From Blastocatellia bacterium (GTDB taxonomy: Bacteria; Acidobacteriota; Blastocatellia; Chloracidobacteriales; Chloracidobacteriaceae): a stretch of 64,000 nucleotides of DNA. The stretch is taken from assembly GCA_019695185.1 (NCBI GenBank), contig JAIBAN010000002.1, positions 186,001 to 250,000 on the forward strand, in the 5' to 3' direction. The notes under the pieces are model-generated. The model saw nothing but the letters and a program-made list of their open reading frames with translations. It was not told the DNA's origin and did no database searches. Shown here one piece after another: positions 1 to 10,311 of this stretch (position 1 is the stretch's first letter; every line of letters begins with the position of its first letter). A program made the translations under genes and the position numbers.

Positions 1-599
1 TCTTTGGTGATATAGGTCAGCGCCCGACTGAGCGGCAGGTGTGTCGTCAGGAGCACCACCCGCAAAGCCGCTGAGACAAACCCCAAAGCAAAGGTATGAA
101 CCCCGGTCAGATGGGCCAGCAGCTCGGTATGCCCCGTGAAGCTGTACCCACCCAGCAGCAAAGACCGTTTGTTGATGGGCGAAGTGGCCAGCCCTTCAAT
201 AATGCCAGCCTGATAGAGTTTGACGGCGGCCTCGACGTATTCGCCGGCAGCCTTGCCGTACAAGGGCGAAATCTCCCCTTTTCCGACTGGCTGGGGCAAA
301 TTGTCAAGGGTGCATAAAATCGGGCGTTCCGGCTCCAGCGGGACGGCTGACTCTGCAAAGGCAGCCACCAGCTCGTCAAAGGGCCAAATATCCACATCAA
401 AGGCGCAATGAAGCTGCTTGGCTGTGCGGCGCAGCAGGTTGGCATCTCCAATCACGACCAATTGAGCCGCTGCCCGGACTTCTTCGTCCGCCAGGGCTTT
501 GAGCGTGATTTCGGGACCAATCCCGGACGGGTCGCCAATCGTCACTCCAATGCGCGGTTTCCACACCGCTGGCTGGTCAGGTAAAAAATCAGTACTCAA
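1..599 (-). CDS. pdxA: 4-hydroxythreonine-4-phosphate dehydrogenase PdxA (3'-truncated by window edge)
   Basis: PdxA oxidises 4-phosphohydroxy-L-threonine in pyridoxal 5'-phosphate synthesis in the cytoplasm. Reading the minus strand from 599 gives about 199 uninterrupted codons running off the window edge; the family is about 330 residues. Visible family landmarks are RIGVTIGDPSGIGPEIT near the N-terminus, SPINK in the middle and GHTELLAHLTG, the usual substrate/metal-binding segment, followed by LTTHLPLSRALTYI. No ATG precedes the first motif in frame, so TTG at 599 is the likely start; an in-frame GTG a few codons later is the alternative. It is divergent from hrcA. The identification is firm; the exact start is not. 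Confidence 0.9.
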   Translation of the reverse strand, partial: MSTDFLPDQPAVWKPRIGVTIGDPSGIGPEITLKALADEEVRAAAQLVVIGDANLLRRTAKQLHCAFDVDIWPFDELVAAFAESAVPLEPERPILCTLDNLPQPVGKGEISPLYGKAAGEYVEAAVKLYQAGIIEGLATSPINKRSLLLGGYSFTGHTELLAHLTGVHTFALGFVSAALRVVLLTTHLPLSRALTYITK

Positions 600-739
600 G
601 GGTTCATTCCCACGATCTGTGAGGCTGTGCCGAACAAACCACCGAAGTACCACAGAAAGCCGCGAAAAAGCAAGTCACCCCGTCCATCCGGGCAACCTTC
701 CGGACAACCTTTGAAAGTCCGCATAAAACCCGCCTAAAC

Positions 740-745
740 TATAAT
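740..745 (+). promoter_or_regulatory. possible -10 element upstream of hrcA
   Basis: A perfect TATAAT lies about 108 bp before the hrcA ATG. No -35 hexamer sits at 16-18 bp spacing, so this is only a candidate. No CIRCE operator (TTAGCACTC-N9-GAGTGCTAA) is seen between the -10 and the gene, so HrcA autoregulation through CIRCE is not supported here. Confidence 0.3.
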
Positions 746-852
746 AAGTAAAAGAGATGCTGGCTCCAGCCGGATATCTTGACAGCCCCTTTTGCAAAAT
801 GGTACTTTTGGCCGCCGAATTTAAGCAAACGTTGTGCCTTTGACCATCTGTT

Positions 853-1923
853 ATGACGAGGAAAGCTCCGGAATTCACTTTTGACGAACGCAGCCGGGAC
901 ATTTTATGCACCATTGTTAAAATGCACATTGCCACCGGAGAACCGGTGGGTTCCCGCACGCTTTCCAAACAATCCCGCTTTAACCTGAGCGCCGCCACCA
1001 TCCGCAATATCATGGCCGACCTGGAGGAAGCCGGTTATTTGGTTCAGCCGCATACTTCGGCAGGCCGCATCCCTTCGGACAAAGGCTACCGTTACTATGT
1101 GGACAATCTGATTCGCGGTTCGCGGATTGCCCGCGCTGACGAGGAGTTCATCCGCCGTTCCCTGCTCAGTGACCCCGAAATCACGCAGGACAACTTCATG
1201 GAGCGGACCTCGCATATCCTCTCCCAGATTTCCAACAACGTCGGGATTGTGCTGTCGCCCCGCTTTTCCCAGGATATTCTGCAACATATTGAATTCGTTC
1301 GGCTTTCCGAGCGAAGAATTCTGGTCATTACCGTTTCGCGGACCGGGTTGGTGCATGACCATCTGGTCCGCATTGACGAAGACATTCCGCAGGACGAGCT
1401 GGATCGAACGACCCGCTATCTGGTTGAAAACTTCAAAAACCACAGCCTTTCAGGAATCCGGGAAGAGTTGCTCCGGCGCATGTCGGAAGAAAAGATGCTC
1501 TATGACCGGCTCCTCAAAAACGCCATTCTGTTGTGCAGCCAGAGCCTTGACGGCGAAGAGGAACAGGCTGATGTGTACGTGGATGGAACGGTCAACATGC
1601 TTGGACACAATGACTTCCAGGATGTAGACCGAATGAAGGCGCTCTTCAAGATGTTTGAGGAAAAAGGCCGTCTGGTCAAAATCCTGAACCGCTGCCTGAC
1701 AAATGTTCCGGAAGGCGGGGTGGCGGTCCATATCGGTTCGGAAACCCTCTCGCCGAACATGCGTGACTGCACCATCATTTCCTCGCCGTATTCCTACAGC
1801 AACCAAGTCATGGGCGGCATCAGCGTCGTGGGACCGACCCGGATGGAATACACCCGGATTATGAACGCCGTCAGTTTCGTGGCCCAGCTTTTCAATCACG
1901 TGCTCAACGCCGAGACGCAGTAA
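853..1923 (+). CDS. hrcA: heat-inducible transcription repressor HrcA
   Basis: HrcA represses groE/dnaK-type heat-shock operons by binding CIRCE operators, and is kept folded by GroEL. The 356-residue product has the normal family length. It starts with the winged-helix segment around DILCTIVKMHIATGEPVGSR, then LSAATIRNIMADLEEAGYL and the highly conserved HTSAGRIPSDKGYRYYVD; the GAF-like dimerisation/core domain follows to the C-terminus. ATG at 853 is the only sensible start. It is usually followed by grpE-dnaK-dnaJ, but here a repeat region and a surface-protein gene follow, so it is not in a visible heat-shock operon. Confidence 0.95.
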   Translation: MTRKAPEFTFDERSRDILCTIVKMHIATGEPVGSRTLSKQSRFNLSAATIRNIMADLEEAGYLVQPHTSAGRIPSDKGYRYYVDNLIRGSRIARADEEFIRRSLLSDPEITQDNFMERTSHILSQISNNVGIVLSPRFSQDILQHIEFVRLSERRILVITVSRTGLVHDHLVRIDEDIPQDELDRTTRYLVENFKNHSLSGIREELLRRMSEEKMLYDRLLKNAILLCSQSLDGEEEQADVYVDGTVNMLGHNDFQDVDRMKALFKMFEEKGRLVKILNRCLTNVPEGGVAVHIGSETLSPNMRDCTIISSPYSYSNQVMGGISVVGPTRMEYTRIMNAVSFVAQLFNHVLNAETQ

Positions 1924-1926
1924 CCC

Positions 1927-2076
1927 TTTGGAGTGCGGGGACTTGTCACCGCTTTGGCTGGTGGCGACTTGTCGCCGCCAATCCCCTCAAACCGTTAAAT
2001 CACAACGTTCGGCGACAAGTCGCCGAAGAACAAAGCGGCGACAAGTCGCCGCACTCCAAACACGCCTGAAGGCGTG
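1927..2076. repeat. long GC-rich imperfect palindrome plus small hairpin
   Basis: The outer arms at 1927-1956 and 2031-2060 are near-perfect inverse copies (TTTGGAGTGCGG outward, CAAAGCGGCGACAAGTC inward). Inside lie further palindromes of the type GGCGACTTGTCGCC. Directly after comes CACGCCTGAAGGCGTG (2061-2076), a self-complementary 16-mer whose core CGCCTGAAGGCG recurs elsewhere in the window. The element follows the hrcA stop and could end transcription or be a repeated non-coding element. From 2290 to the next gene at 2559 I see nothing recognisable. Confidence 0.7.
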
Positions 2077-2079
2077 ACT

Positions 2080-2253
2080 CTAGCTTTTTTCCCGAAAGCT
2101 GTGGCAGTCCGCTTTCACCGCCTGATAATTGGTGTCCAGTCCTGGCTCCAGCAACAAAATTTCCGCGATGAGCCGGGCCAGGTCGGTCACTTCATGCGTC
2201 TCGCCATTGTTCCATCATGCAAACGGGCGCTTGCACTCCGTTCCTTGCTCCAT
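2080..2253 (-). pseudogene. possible remnant of a small gene, interrupted by one TGA
   Basis: On the minus strand an ATG at 2253 opens a frame of 57 codons ending at TAG (2080-2082), broken once by TGA at 2215-2217. After the TGA the frame reads NGETHEVTDLARLIAEILLL and on to EKS, with an amphipathic, protein-like composition. I do not recognise a family. It could be a decayed gene, a chance frame, or (unlikely) a recoded TGA. Confidence 0.25.
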
Positions 2254-2558
2254 TGGACGGAACTGGTTTTTCGGCCTTTAGTCTTGTGATTTTCCTGGTT
2301 TCAAGGTAGGGTTCGGCTTCACAAAAAACAGCGTGTCACGCTGGATGAACCAGGGGAACCACGAGGGTGCAGTCCGGTCTCACCGCAAATCTCTCCTGAA
2401 AACCCCAACATCTTTCAACTCGCTTCGGTACACCACTCTCACCTGCATTTCTTCGCTTTTGGAATACACCGCAAGGCTGTGTCCTGAAAGCGGCTTGGCA
2501 TTTGGCAGAAACAAGAAGCCACAAAACTCCTGCTTGGCACCATTTGGACGAGGAACCT

Positions 2559-5500
2559 ATGCGCATCTACAAAGCCCCCGCCTCACGCACCGCGATTGTC
2601 ATTTTGACCGTTTTGGCCCTGGTCAGCACAATTTTTATCAGTTCCAACCCACACTTTCTGAAACGCTGGCTGACCGTTAAGGCTGATGCCAACCCACAGG
2701 TTTTGCCGCTTTCGCAAAACTGGACCACCACGACCCTCATCACGGCAAATGACAACTGGAGCGGGGTGGCAGGGATTGAAGGGTATCTGGGACAAGACAT
2801 CACCACCACCACCGGGGTTGACCCGCAGACACTGCTCACCACCAGCGCCATTGCCAACGACCTGGACGTGATTGCCAACCAAAACAATCCGAATACCAAT
2901 GCCACCGGCGGCGTCGGGGAATTTGACGGGATTGCCAATCCGACGATTGCACTGCAAGGGTCGGGCACGGCGGATGCGCCCTATGTGATGCTGTACCTCA
3001 ATACCACCGGCCAATCCGGAATTACGGTTTCCTACAATCTGCGTGATATTGACGGCTCAACCGACAATGCAGTGCAACCAGTGGCGTTGCAATACCGGGT
3101 TGGGAACACGGGAAATTTTACCAATATTCCCACAGCGTTTGTGGCGGATGCGACCACCGGGCCCAGTCTGGCGACGTTGGTTACTCCGGTGAGCGCCATG
3201 CTGCCGGCGGCCTGCAACAACCAGCCGGTGGTCCAGGTCCGGGTTATCACCTCCAATGCCGTCGGAAACGACGAATGGGTTGGGGTGGACGATATTGTGG
3301 TCTGTGCGGCAACACTGGTCACCAACGGCAATGACAGCGGTGCCGGTTCCCTGCGGCAGGCGATTCTGGATGTCTGTGCAGGCGGAACGATTATGTTTTC
3401 CGGGGTTTCCACCGTGACCTTGACCACCGCCGAACTGGCCGTCAACAAAAGCCTGACCATCAACGGGGGCACGGGTGTGACCATCACCCGCAGCAGTGCC
3501 AGCAATTTCCGGATTTTCAATGTTCAGAGCGGCAATACGGTGGCGATGAATAATCTGACCGTCACCAACGGAAACAATCCCACTCAGGCCGGCGGCATTC
3601 AAAACAGCGGCACGCTGACGCTGACTGACTGCACCATCAGCGGCAATACTTCGGGTCAGAGCGGGGGCGTTCAGAACGACAGCGTGCTGACGATGAACCG
3701 CTGCACCATCAGCAATAATTCCTGCACGGCGGGCTTTGCCGGCGGGCTGGGCATTTTTGGCCCCACCACCACCTTGACCAACTGCACCCTCAGCGGCAAT
3801 CAATCGGTTTCCGATTCTGCCGGGATTGCCTGTGCCGGAAATGTGACCCTGACCAACTGCACGATTGCCAACAACACGGCTGGAACCTTGGGTGGTGGCT
3901 TGGTGGTTTTTTCGGCCAATGTGATTTTGGTCAACACCATCGTGGCCCAAAACACGGCAGCCACAACCAGCAACATCAACGGAACGGTCAACACCGGCAG
4001 TTCTTTCAACAACCTGATTGGAACAAACGGCACGGGCGGCCTGACCAACGGAGTCAACGGCAACCTTGTTGGGGTCGCCACTCCGTTGCTTGGCACACTC
4101 GGACTCTATAGCGGAACCACGCAAAACCTGCCGCTGTTGCCGGGCAGCCCGGCCATCAATGCCGGAACCTCGACCGGCGCACCCGCCACTGACCAGCGTG
4201 GCATTGCCCGCCCGCAGCAGGGTACGGTGGACATTGGCGCGTTTGAAAGCATGGGATTCAATACCTTTGGCGCGACCGGCAGCGGGCAATCAACCCCCGT
4301 GAGCACCGCGTTTGCCCAACCACTCACCCTGACGGTTTTCCCCGCCAATGAAAGCGAGCCGGTGACTGGCGGACGAGTGACCTTTACCCCGCCAGGAGCC
4401 GGAGCCAGTTGTTCGTTGGCGACCAATCCGGCCACCATCAACGGGGTGGGACAGGTCAGCGTCACAGCCACGGCCAACGCCACCGTGGGTGGGCCATATA
4501 CGGTCACCGCCGGTGCAAACGGCATCATCGGCACCACCTCGTACAGTCTGACAAATACGGCAGCCGCAACGCCTCCGACCATCACCAGTGCCAATTCAAC
4601 CACCTTTACCATTGGCACGGCGGGCAGTTTTACTGTAATGACAACCGGCAACCCCACGCCGAGCCTTTCTTCAACCGGAACGCTGCCCAGTGGCGTAACC
4701 TTTACCGATAACGGAAATGGAACGGCCACCCTGGGCGGAACCCCGGCACCGGGAACCAACGGTACCTACCCGCTGACCTTTACCGCTTCGAACGGAGCCC
4801 TTCCCAACGCGACCCAAAACTTCACGCTGACGGTGGCCTGTCCTGCGACAGTGGTCACCAATGGCAATGACAGCGGCGCGGGCTCATTGCGGCAAATTAT
4901 CACCAATGCCTGTTCCGGGAGCACCATCACTTTTTCCGGCGTTTCAGCCGTCATCCTGACTTCGGCCACCCTGACCGTTGACAAAACCCTGACCATTCAG
5001 GGAGGAGCCGGCGTTACCATTACTCGTGGCTCTGGCAGTTTTGGCATTTTCACTGTGACCGGAACCGGCAATCTGACCCTCACAAATCTGACGATTTCCA
5101 ACGGCAACACCGGAGTGGGCGGTGGCCTAGCCATTCCAAATGGCGGTACGGCGACCGTAACCAACTGTCTGTTTACCGGAAATACCGCCACTTCGTCGGG
5201 CGCAGCCGTCTTCAATCAAACCAGTTTGGTGGCGACGCCCGCCACCATGTCGTTTACCAACTGCACGTTCAGCGGCAATATCGGCACTGGTGCAAGCAAT
5301 GCCGTGTTTGTCAATAACGCCGCCTCCAATGCGATGGCGTCCATTACCCTGACCAACTGCACGGTGGCCAACAACACGGGCAACGGCCTGCTTCCCTCCA
5401 ATGGCAGCGGCGGGACAGCGGCTTTCTTCCTCAAAAACACCCTATTGGCTGGCAACAGCGGGCAAAACGGAGTAACGACCTTTATTTCGGGTCCGCCGTC

Positions 5501-8500
5501 GGGAATCTTTTCCCAAGGGAACAACCTGTCGAGCGACGGTACCTGCGGCGGTGGAGCAGGCGATTTGCTCAACACCAACCCAATCATCGACTCGTTACGT
5601 GCCAACAGCGGCCCAACTCAGACCTGCGCGTTGCTGCCAGGCAGCCCGGCCATCAACACCGGAACTGGTTCCGGTGCGCCAACCACCGACCAGCGTGGCA
5701 TTTCGCGTCCGCAACAAGGCGCGGTGGACATCGGGGCATATGAAACGGTCGGCTTCACCCTTTTCATTTTTGACGGTGACCAACAAAGCACTCCGATCAC
5801 GACTCAGTTTCCCACCAATTTGATAGTGGAAGTGGTCAGCAACAACGAAACCGACCCGGTTCAAGGCGGACAAATCACGTTTACGGCACCGGGAAGTGGG
5901 GCAAGCTGTACCTTCACGGGAAATCCGGCCACCATTGACAGCGACAATCTGGCAGCCGTCATAGCCACAGCCAACGGCACGGCAGGCGGACCTTACACCG
6001 TAACTGCCTCAGCCAACGGTGCCACCTCGGTGAACTTCGGTTTGACGAATACAGCCGCCCCAACCGCCCCAACCATCACGAGTGCCAACGCCACGACCTT
6101 TACCATCGGGACAGCAGGCAGTTTCACCGTCATGACGACCGGCAACCCTACGCCGAGCCTATCCTCCACCGGAGTGTTGCCGACCGGTGTCACCTTTACC
6201 GACAACGGAAACGGTACTGCCACCTTATCAGGAACACCAGCCATCGGTACCCAGGGGACATATCCGCTGACCTTTACCGCCACCAACGGCAACTCGCCTG
6301 ATGCAATCCAAAACTTCACCCTGACGGTGGCCTGCCCGACGGTTACAGTCACGCCTCCGACACTTCCCGGAGGAACAGTCGGAACCGCCTACAATCAAAC
6401 AGTTTCGGCAACCCCGACAGGCAGTTACACCTTTGCCGTGACTGCTGGTTCTTTGCCGACCGGCCTGACCCTGACAGGTGCGACCGGTGTTATCTCAGGG
6501 ACGCCAACCGTCAGCGGCACCTTTAATTTTACGGTTACCGCCACTGGATTCGGGACCTGCACCGGCAGCCAAGCCTATACAGTGGTGATTGCCTGTGGCT
6601 CAACCGTGGTGACCAATCTGAATGACAGTGGCGCGGGGAGTTTGCGGCAGGCGATACTGAACGCCAACGGCTGCGTCGGACCTGATACCATCACCTTCAC
6701 CGTGACAGGCACCATCACGCTGGCCTCCAGTCTGCCGACTGTCACAGATACGCTGACGATTACCGGACCGGGTGCGACACAATTGACCGTGACCGGTAAC
6801 AACACCTTCCAAATCTTTATCATCCAGGCCGCCACGTCGGTGAGTGGCATCACAGTCAATGGTGGATTTGGAGCCAATGTCTCGTTTGGTGGAGCGTTCC
6901 AGAACTTTGCTTTGCTGACGCTGGATGCCTGTACCCTGAGCAATAACACCAACGGTGGCGGATTTGGTAGCGGGATTTGCGCGCTGGCCGACGTGACCGT
7001 TACCAACAGCACCTTTACAAACAACCAAGGGGCGATTCTCGCCCATACCGGCAATATCACGCTGACGAATACAACCATCAGCGGTGTCAGTAGCGTTGGC
7101 TTTAACTATTTCCCGGATGCAGGACCGGTCTCCCTGACCCTGCAAAACACGACTATCGCCCATGGGGCAGGAACCTCAGTCTTTTTTGACCGACGGTTTA
7201 ACGCCCTGACCTTCACCACCCGGAACAGCATCTTTGGCAGCACGGGCGGGAATTTTGGAATGACCGGAGCCGCAGGAACCCTGACGGTTAATTCGCTCGG
7301 CAACAACCTGTCGAGTGACAATACACTGACGTTGGGTGGACCGGGTGACCTGATGAATATGAATCCGCTCCTGGCGGCCCTGGGCAGCTACGGCGGGCCG
7401 ACCCAAACGCGAGCCTTGCTGCCGGGCAGCCCGGCCATCAACGCGGGTTCGGCGACCGGAGCACCGACAACCGACCAGCGCGGCATTGCAAGAGTTGGAA
7501 ATGTGGATATTGGTGCCTTTGAGTCCCGTGGGTTCACCATGGCGGTGGCGAGCGGCAACAACCAAAGCACCATTGTCAGCACAGCCTTTACCAACCCGTT
7601 GGCGGCAACGGTCACAGCCAATCAGGTGATTGAGCCAGTCCAGGGCGGACAGGTCACCTTTACACCTCCGGGAGCCGGTGCAAGTTGTACGATTGCCGGG
7701 AATCCGGCCACCATCAATGCAGGCGGCACGGCCACCAGCGGCACGGCCACGGCCAATGGAACAGCAGGCGGCCCCTACACCGTGACGGCCTCGGCCAACG
7801 GTTCGACTTCGGCCAGTTTCAGTTTGACGAATACACCGGCCAACACGCCGCCGACCTTTACTCCCGCAGGAGCGCTGACACGGCAACAGGGGAGTCCGGC
7901 AGGTGCCGCCGTCACGGTTGGAACTGCTGCGGATACGGAAACCCCCGCCGGTTCCCTGACCGTAACCCAAATCGCCGGAGGAACCGCCACCGGCATCACC
8001 GTGACCGGCATCACCAACACCAACGGCACAATTACGGCGATGGTGGCAGCCAGTTGCACGGCTACGCCGGGAACCGTGCGCTTCCAGGTGACGGACAGTG
8101 GCAGCCTGACCGGGACCGGCGATTTGACCGTCACCGTGACGCCGAACACGGCTCCGACCCTGACCTTCACCACTCCGCAAAACGTCACGGTGGGAGGCTC
8201 GTTGACGGTCAATCCGGCCACCGGACCAACCGACAACGGCAGCGTGGCCTCGATTGTGCTGCAAAGCCAGGGCACTTATACCGGAACAATCTCAGTCAAC
8301 AACACAACCGGCGTGGTGACCATCAGCAATGCAGCTCCAGTTGGTTCACACACCATCACAGTGCGGGCAACCGACAACTGCGGGGCTACGACAGATGGCA
8401 CGTTCACTCTCAATGTTGGCTGTCAGACGATTACCGTGACCAACCCGGCAGTTGCCACCGGCACAGCAGGTGCAACTTTCAGCCAGACCTTCACCCAAAC

Positions 8501-10304
8501 CGGCGGAAATGGAGCCACAACCTTTGCAGTGGCCAGCGGTACCTTGCCGACGGGATTGACACTGTCCACTGCGGGTGTTTTAAGCGGGACCCCAACGCAA
8601 ACCGGAACCTTCCCGATTACGGTGCGGGCGACCGACTCAAATAACTGTCAGGGAACAGGAGCAACGTACAATCTGGTGATTGGCTGTCAGACAATTACGG
8701 TGACGAACCCAACCACCACTACCGGAACCATCAACACTGCGTTTAGCCAAACCTTCACCCAAACAGGCGGAATCGGAACCACGACCTTTGCCCTGGCCAG
8801 CGGCACGCTGCCAACCGGGTTAAGCCTTTCCACGGCGGGCGTGTTGAGTGGTTCGCCCCTTCAGGCCGGAACCTTCCCGATTACCGTCCGGGCAACCGAC
8901 ACAAACGGCTGTCAGGGAACGGGAGCAACCTATACCCTGGTCATCAGTTGCCAGACCATCACGGTCACCAACCCCACGGTTTCAACCGGAACCATTGGGG
9001 TGGCCTTCAGCCAGACCTTTACCCAAACCGGCGGTTTCGGAGAATCCATCACGTTTGCCCTGGCCAGCGGAACCCTGCCAACCGGTTTGACCTTGGGCAC
9101 CAACGGCCTATTGTCAGGCACCCCGACCCAGGCCGGAACCTTCCCGATTACCGTCCGGGCAACCGACCAGAACAACTGTTCCGGAACCGGCCCAACCTAC
9201 AATCTGGTGATTAGTTGCCCGGCTATCTCCATCAGCCCAACCACGCTGTCGCCGGCCATGCAGGGCGTTGCCTACAGTCAACTCCTGACAGCCAGCCCGG
9301 CAGCAACGTACAACTTCTCGGTACCGGGTGGAGGATTGCCCATCGGTATTTCGCTGACTGGCGGCGGAACCCTGTCCGGAACTCCCACTCAGGCCGGAAC
9401 CTTCACCTTTACCGTGCAGGCAATGAATGTCGGAAACGGCTGCACGGGCACGCAGTCCTATACTTTGATTGTGCGAGCCCGTCCGACCATTACGGCAGCT
9501 ACAGGGATCACACGCCAGCAAGGTAGCACCGGCACCGTTTCAACCATTGCCACCGTATCCGATGCCGAAACTGCGGCAGGAAGCCTGGTGGTCACAGCCA
9601 CGACGGTCCCGGCAGGGCTTTCCGTAACCGGCATCACCAATACCAACGGCACCGTGACCGCCACCGTCACGGCCAGTTGTACGGCCACCGTGGGAGCCAA
9701 CACCGTGGTTCTGACCGTGACCGACGGTGACGGCTTAACGGCCACAGCCAACCTCATAGTGAATGTCACGGCGAATACGGCACCGGTTTTGGGAAGCTAC
9801 CCGGCGGTTACCATTTCAACCGGAAACTCAGGAACTGTGACGCCAAGCGCACCTCCGTCAGACAATGGGACCGTTGCCTCGGTCACGGTGACGGCATCAG
9901 TCGGATATACTGGAACGCTGACCGTCAACCCGGCAACCGGCGTGGTGACACTGACCCCGTTCTCCGGCGGGACGTTCCTGATAACTGTAACCGCCACGGA
10001 TAATTGCGGCGTGAGCACGGTTCAAACCTTTACGCTTGCCACCCAACCGTTTATCAAAGCACCGTTCATTGACTCAATCACTCCCAATGTTGGGTTGATT
10101 GGATCAAGCGTGACCATCACAGGGTTCCGTTTGGACCAGGTCAAATCGGTTCAGTTTGGTGGAGGTGAAGCCGTGTTTACGATTGATTCCCCGACTCAAA
10201 TCACGGCTATCGTCCCAAGAGGTGGGGCAACCGGACCGGTGACCGCCAGTGCCACAACCGGGGTTGCCATCGGACCGACCTTCACCATAATTCGAACCAA
10301 ATAG
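2559..10304 (+). CDS. giant secreted modular surface protein (beta-helix, Ig-like and IPT/TIG repeats)
   Basis: About 2,581 residues. An ATG at 2559 with GAGGA upstream is preferred over the TTG 19 codons earlier, because it gives a clean signal/anchor segment (TAIVILTVLALVSTIFI). Three blocks start with the same signature, TNGNDSGAGSLRQ or a variant (near residues 250, 765 and 1350). Each is followed by a parallel beta-helix rich in 'LTNCTISGN' rungs and ends in a DQRGIARPQ...DIGAFES motif. Between and after them lie Ig-like and putative-Ig (He_PIG) modules, including three near-identical units beginning CQTITVTNP (about residues 1955-2220). The C-terminus is an IPT/TIG fold (SITPNVGLIGSSVTITGF). 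It is likely an extracellular adhesin or matrix protein; no LPXTG or T9SS tail was recognised. The repeats suggest growth by internal duplication. Confidence 0.85.
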   Translation: MRIYKAPASRTAIVILTVLALVSTIFISSNPHFLKRWLTVKADANPQVLPLSQNWTTTTLITANDNWSGVAGIEGYLGQDITTTTGVDPQTLLTTSAIANDLDVIANQNNPNTNATGGVGEFDGIANPTIALQGSGTADAPYVMLYLNTTGQSGITVSYNLRDIDGSTDNAVQPVALQYRVGNTGNFTNIPTAFVADATTGPSLATLVTPVSAMLPAACNNQPVVQVRVITSNAVGNDEWVGVDDIVVCAATLVTNGNDSGAGSLRQAILDVCAGGTIMFSGVSTVTLTTAELAVNKSLTINGGTGVTITRSSASNFRIFNVQSGNTVAMNNLTVTNGNNPTQAGGIQNSGTLTLTDCTISGNTSGQSGGVQNDSVLTMNRCTISNNSCTAGFAGGLGIFGPTTTLTNCTLSGNQSVSDSAGIACAGNVTLTNCTIANNTAGTLGGGLVVFSANVILVNTIVAQNTAATTSNINGTVNTGSSFNNLIGTNGTGGLTNGVNGNLVGVATPLLGTLGLYSGTTQNLPLLPGSPAINAGTSTGAPATDQRGIARPQQGTVDIGAFESMGFNTFGATGSGQSTPVSTAFAQPLTLTVFPANESEPVTGGRVTFTPPGAGASCSLATNPATINGVGQVSVTATANATVGGPYTVTAGANGIIGTTSYSLTNTAAATPPTITSANSTTFTIGTAGSFTVMTTGNPTPSLSSTGTLPSGVTFTDNGNGTATLGGTPAPGTNGTYPLTFTASNGALPNATQNFTLTVACPATVVTNGNDSGAGSLRQIITNACSGSTITFSGVSAVILTSATLTVDKTLTIQGGAGVTITRGSGSFGIFTVTGTGNLTLTNLTISNGNTGVGGGLAIPNGGTATVTNCLFTGNTATSSGAAVFNQTSLVATPATMSFTNCTFSGNIGTGASNAVFVNNAASNAMASITLTNCTVANNTGNGLLPSNGSGGTAAFFLKNTLLAGNSGQNGVTTFISGPPSGIFSQGNNLSSDGTCGGGAGDLLNTNPIIDSLRANSGPTQTCALLPGSPAINTGTGSGAPTTDQRGISRPQQGAVDIGAYETVGFTLFIFDGDQQSTPITTQFPTNLIVEVVSNNETDPVQGGQITFTAPGSGASCTFTGNPATIDSDNLAAVIATANGTAGGPYTVTASANGATSVNFGLTNTAAPTAPTITSANATTFTIGTAGSFTVMTTGNPTPSLSSTGVLPTGVTFTDNGNGTATLSGTPAIGTQGTYPLTFTATNGNSPDAIQNFTLTVACPTVTVTPPTLPGGTVGTAYNQTVSATPTGSYTFAVTAGSLPTGLTLTGATGVISGTPTVSGTFNFTVTATGFGTCTGSQAYTVVIACGSTVVTNLNDSGAGSLRQAILNANGCVGPDTITFTVTGTITLASSLPTVTDTLTITGPGATQLTVTGNNTFQIFIIQAATSVSGITVNGGFGANVSFGGAFQNFALLTLDACTLSNNTNGGGFGSGICALADVTVTNSTFTNNQGAILAHTGNITLTNTTISGVSSVGFNYFPDAGPVSLTLQNTTIAHGAGTSVFFDRRFNALTFTTRNSIFGSTGGNFGMTGAAGTLTVNSLGNNLSSDNTLTLGGPGDLMNMNPLLAALGSYGGPTQTRALLPGSPAINAGSATGAPTTDQRGIARVGNVDIGAFESRGFTMAVASGNNQSTIVSTAFTNPLAATVTANQVIEPVQGGQVTFTPPGAGASCTIAGNPATINAGGTATSGTATANGTAGGPYTVTASANGSTSASFSLTNTPANTPPTFTPAGALTRQQGSPAGAAVTVGTAADTETPAGSLTVTQIAGGTATGITVTGITNTNGTITAMVAASCTATPGTVRFQVTDSGSLTGTGDLTVTVTPNTAPTLTFTTPQNVTVGGSLTVNPATGPTDNGSVASIVLQSQGTYTGTISVNNTTGVVTISNAAPVGSHTITVRATDNCGATTDGTFTLNVGCQTITVTNPAVATGTAGATFSQTFTQTGGNGATTFAVASGTLPTGLTLSTAGVLSGTPTQTGTFPITVRATDSNNCQGTGATYNLVIGCQTITVTNPTTTTGTINTAFSQTFTQTGGIGTTTFALASGTLPTGLSLSTAGVLSGSPLQAGTFPITVRATDTNGCQGTGATYTLVISCQTITVTNPTVSTGTIGVAFSQTFTQTGGFGESITFALASGTLPTGLTLGTNGLLSGTPTQAGTFPITVRATDQNNCSGTGPTYNLVISCPAISISPTTLSPAMQGVAYSQLLTASPAATYNFSVPGGGLPIGISLTGGGTLSGTPTQAGTFTFTVQAMNVGNGCTGTQSYTLIVRARPTITAATGITRQQGSTGTVSTIATVSDAETAAGSLVVTATTVPAGLSVTGITNTNGTVTATVTASCTATVGANTVVLTVTDGDGLTATANLIVNVTANTAPVLGSYPAVTISTGNSGTVTPSAPPSDNGTVASVTVTASVGYTGTLTVNPATGVVTLTPFSGGTFLITVTATDNCGVSTVQTFTLATQPFIKAPFIDSITPNVGLIGSSVTITGFRLDQVKSVQFGGGEAVFTIDSPTQITAIVPRGGATGPVTASATTGVAIGPTFTIIRTK

Positions 10305-10311
10305 CCTTATT

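Noticed and set aside
720..852. CIRCE operator upstream of hrcA
   Set aside because: No TTAGCACTC/GAGTGCTAA pair at nine-base spacing was found.
3057..4289. Long minus-strand frames within the surface-protein gene
   Set aside because: They are antisense shadows of a GC-biased repetitive gene without ribosome sites or families.
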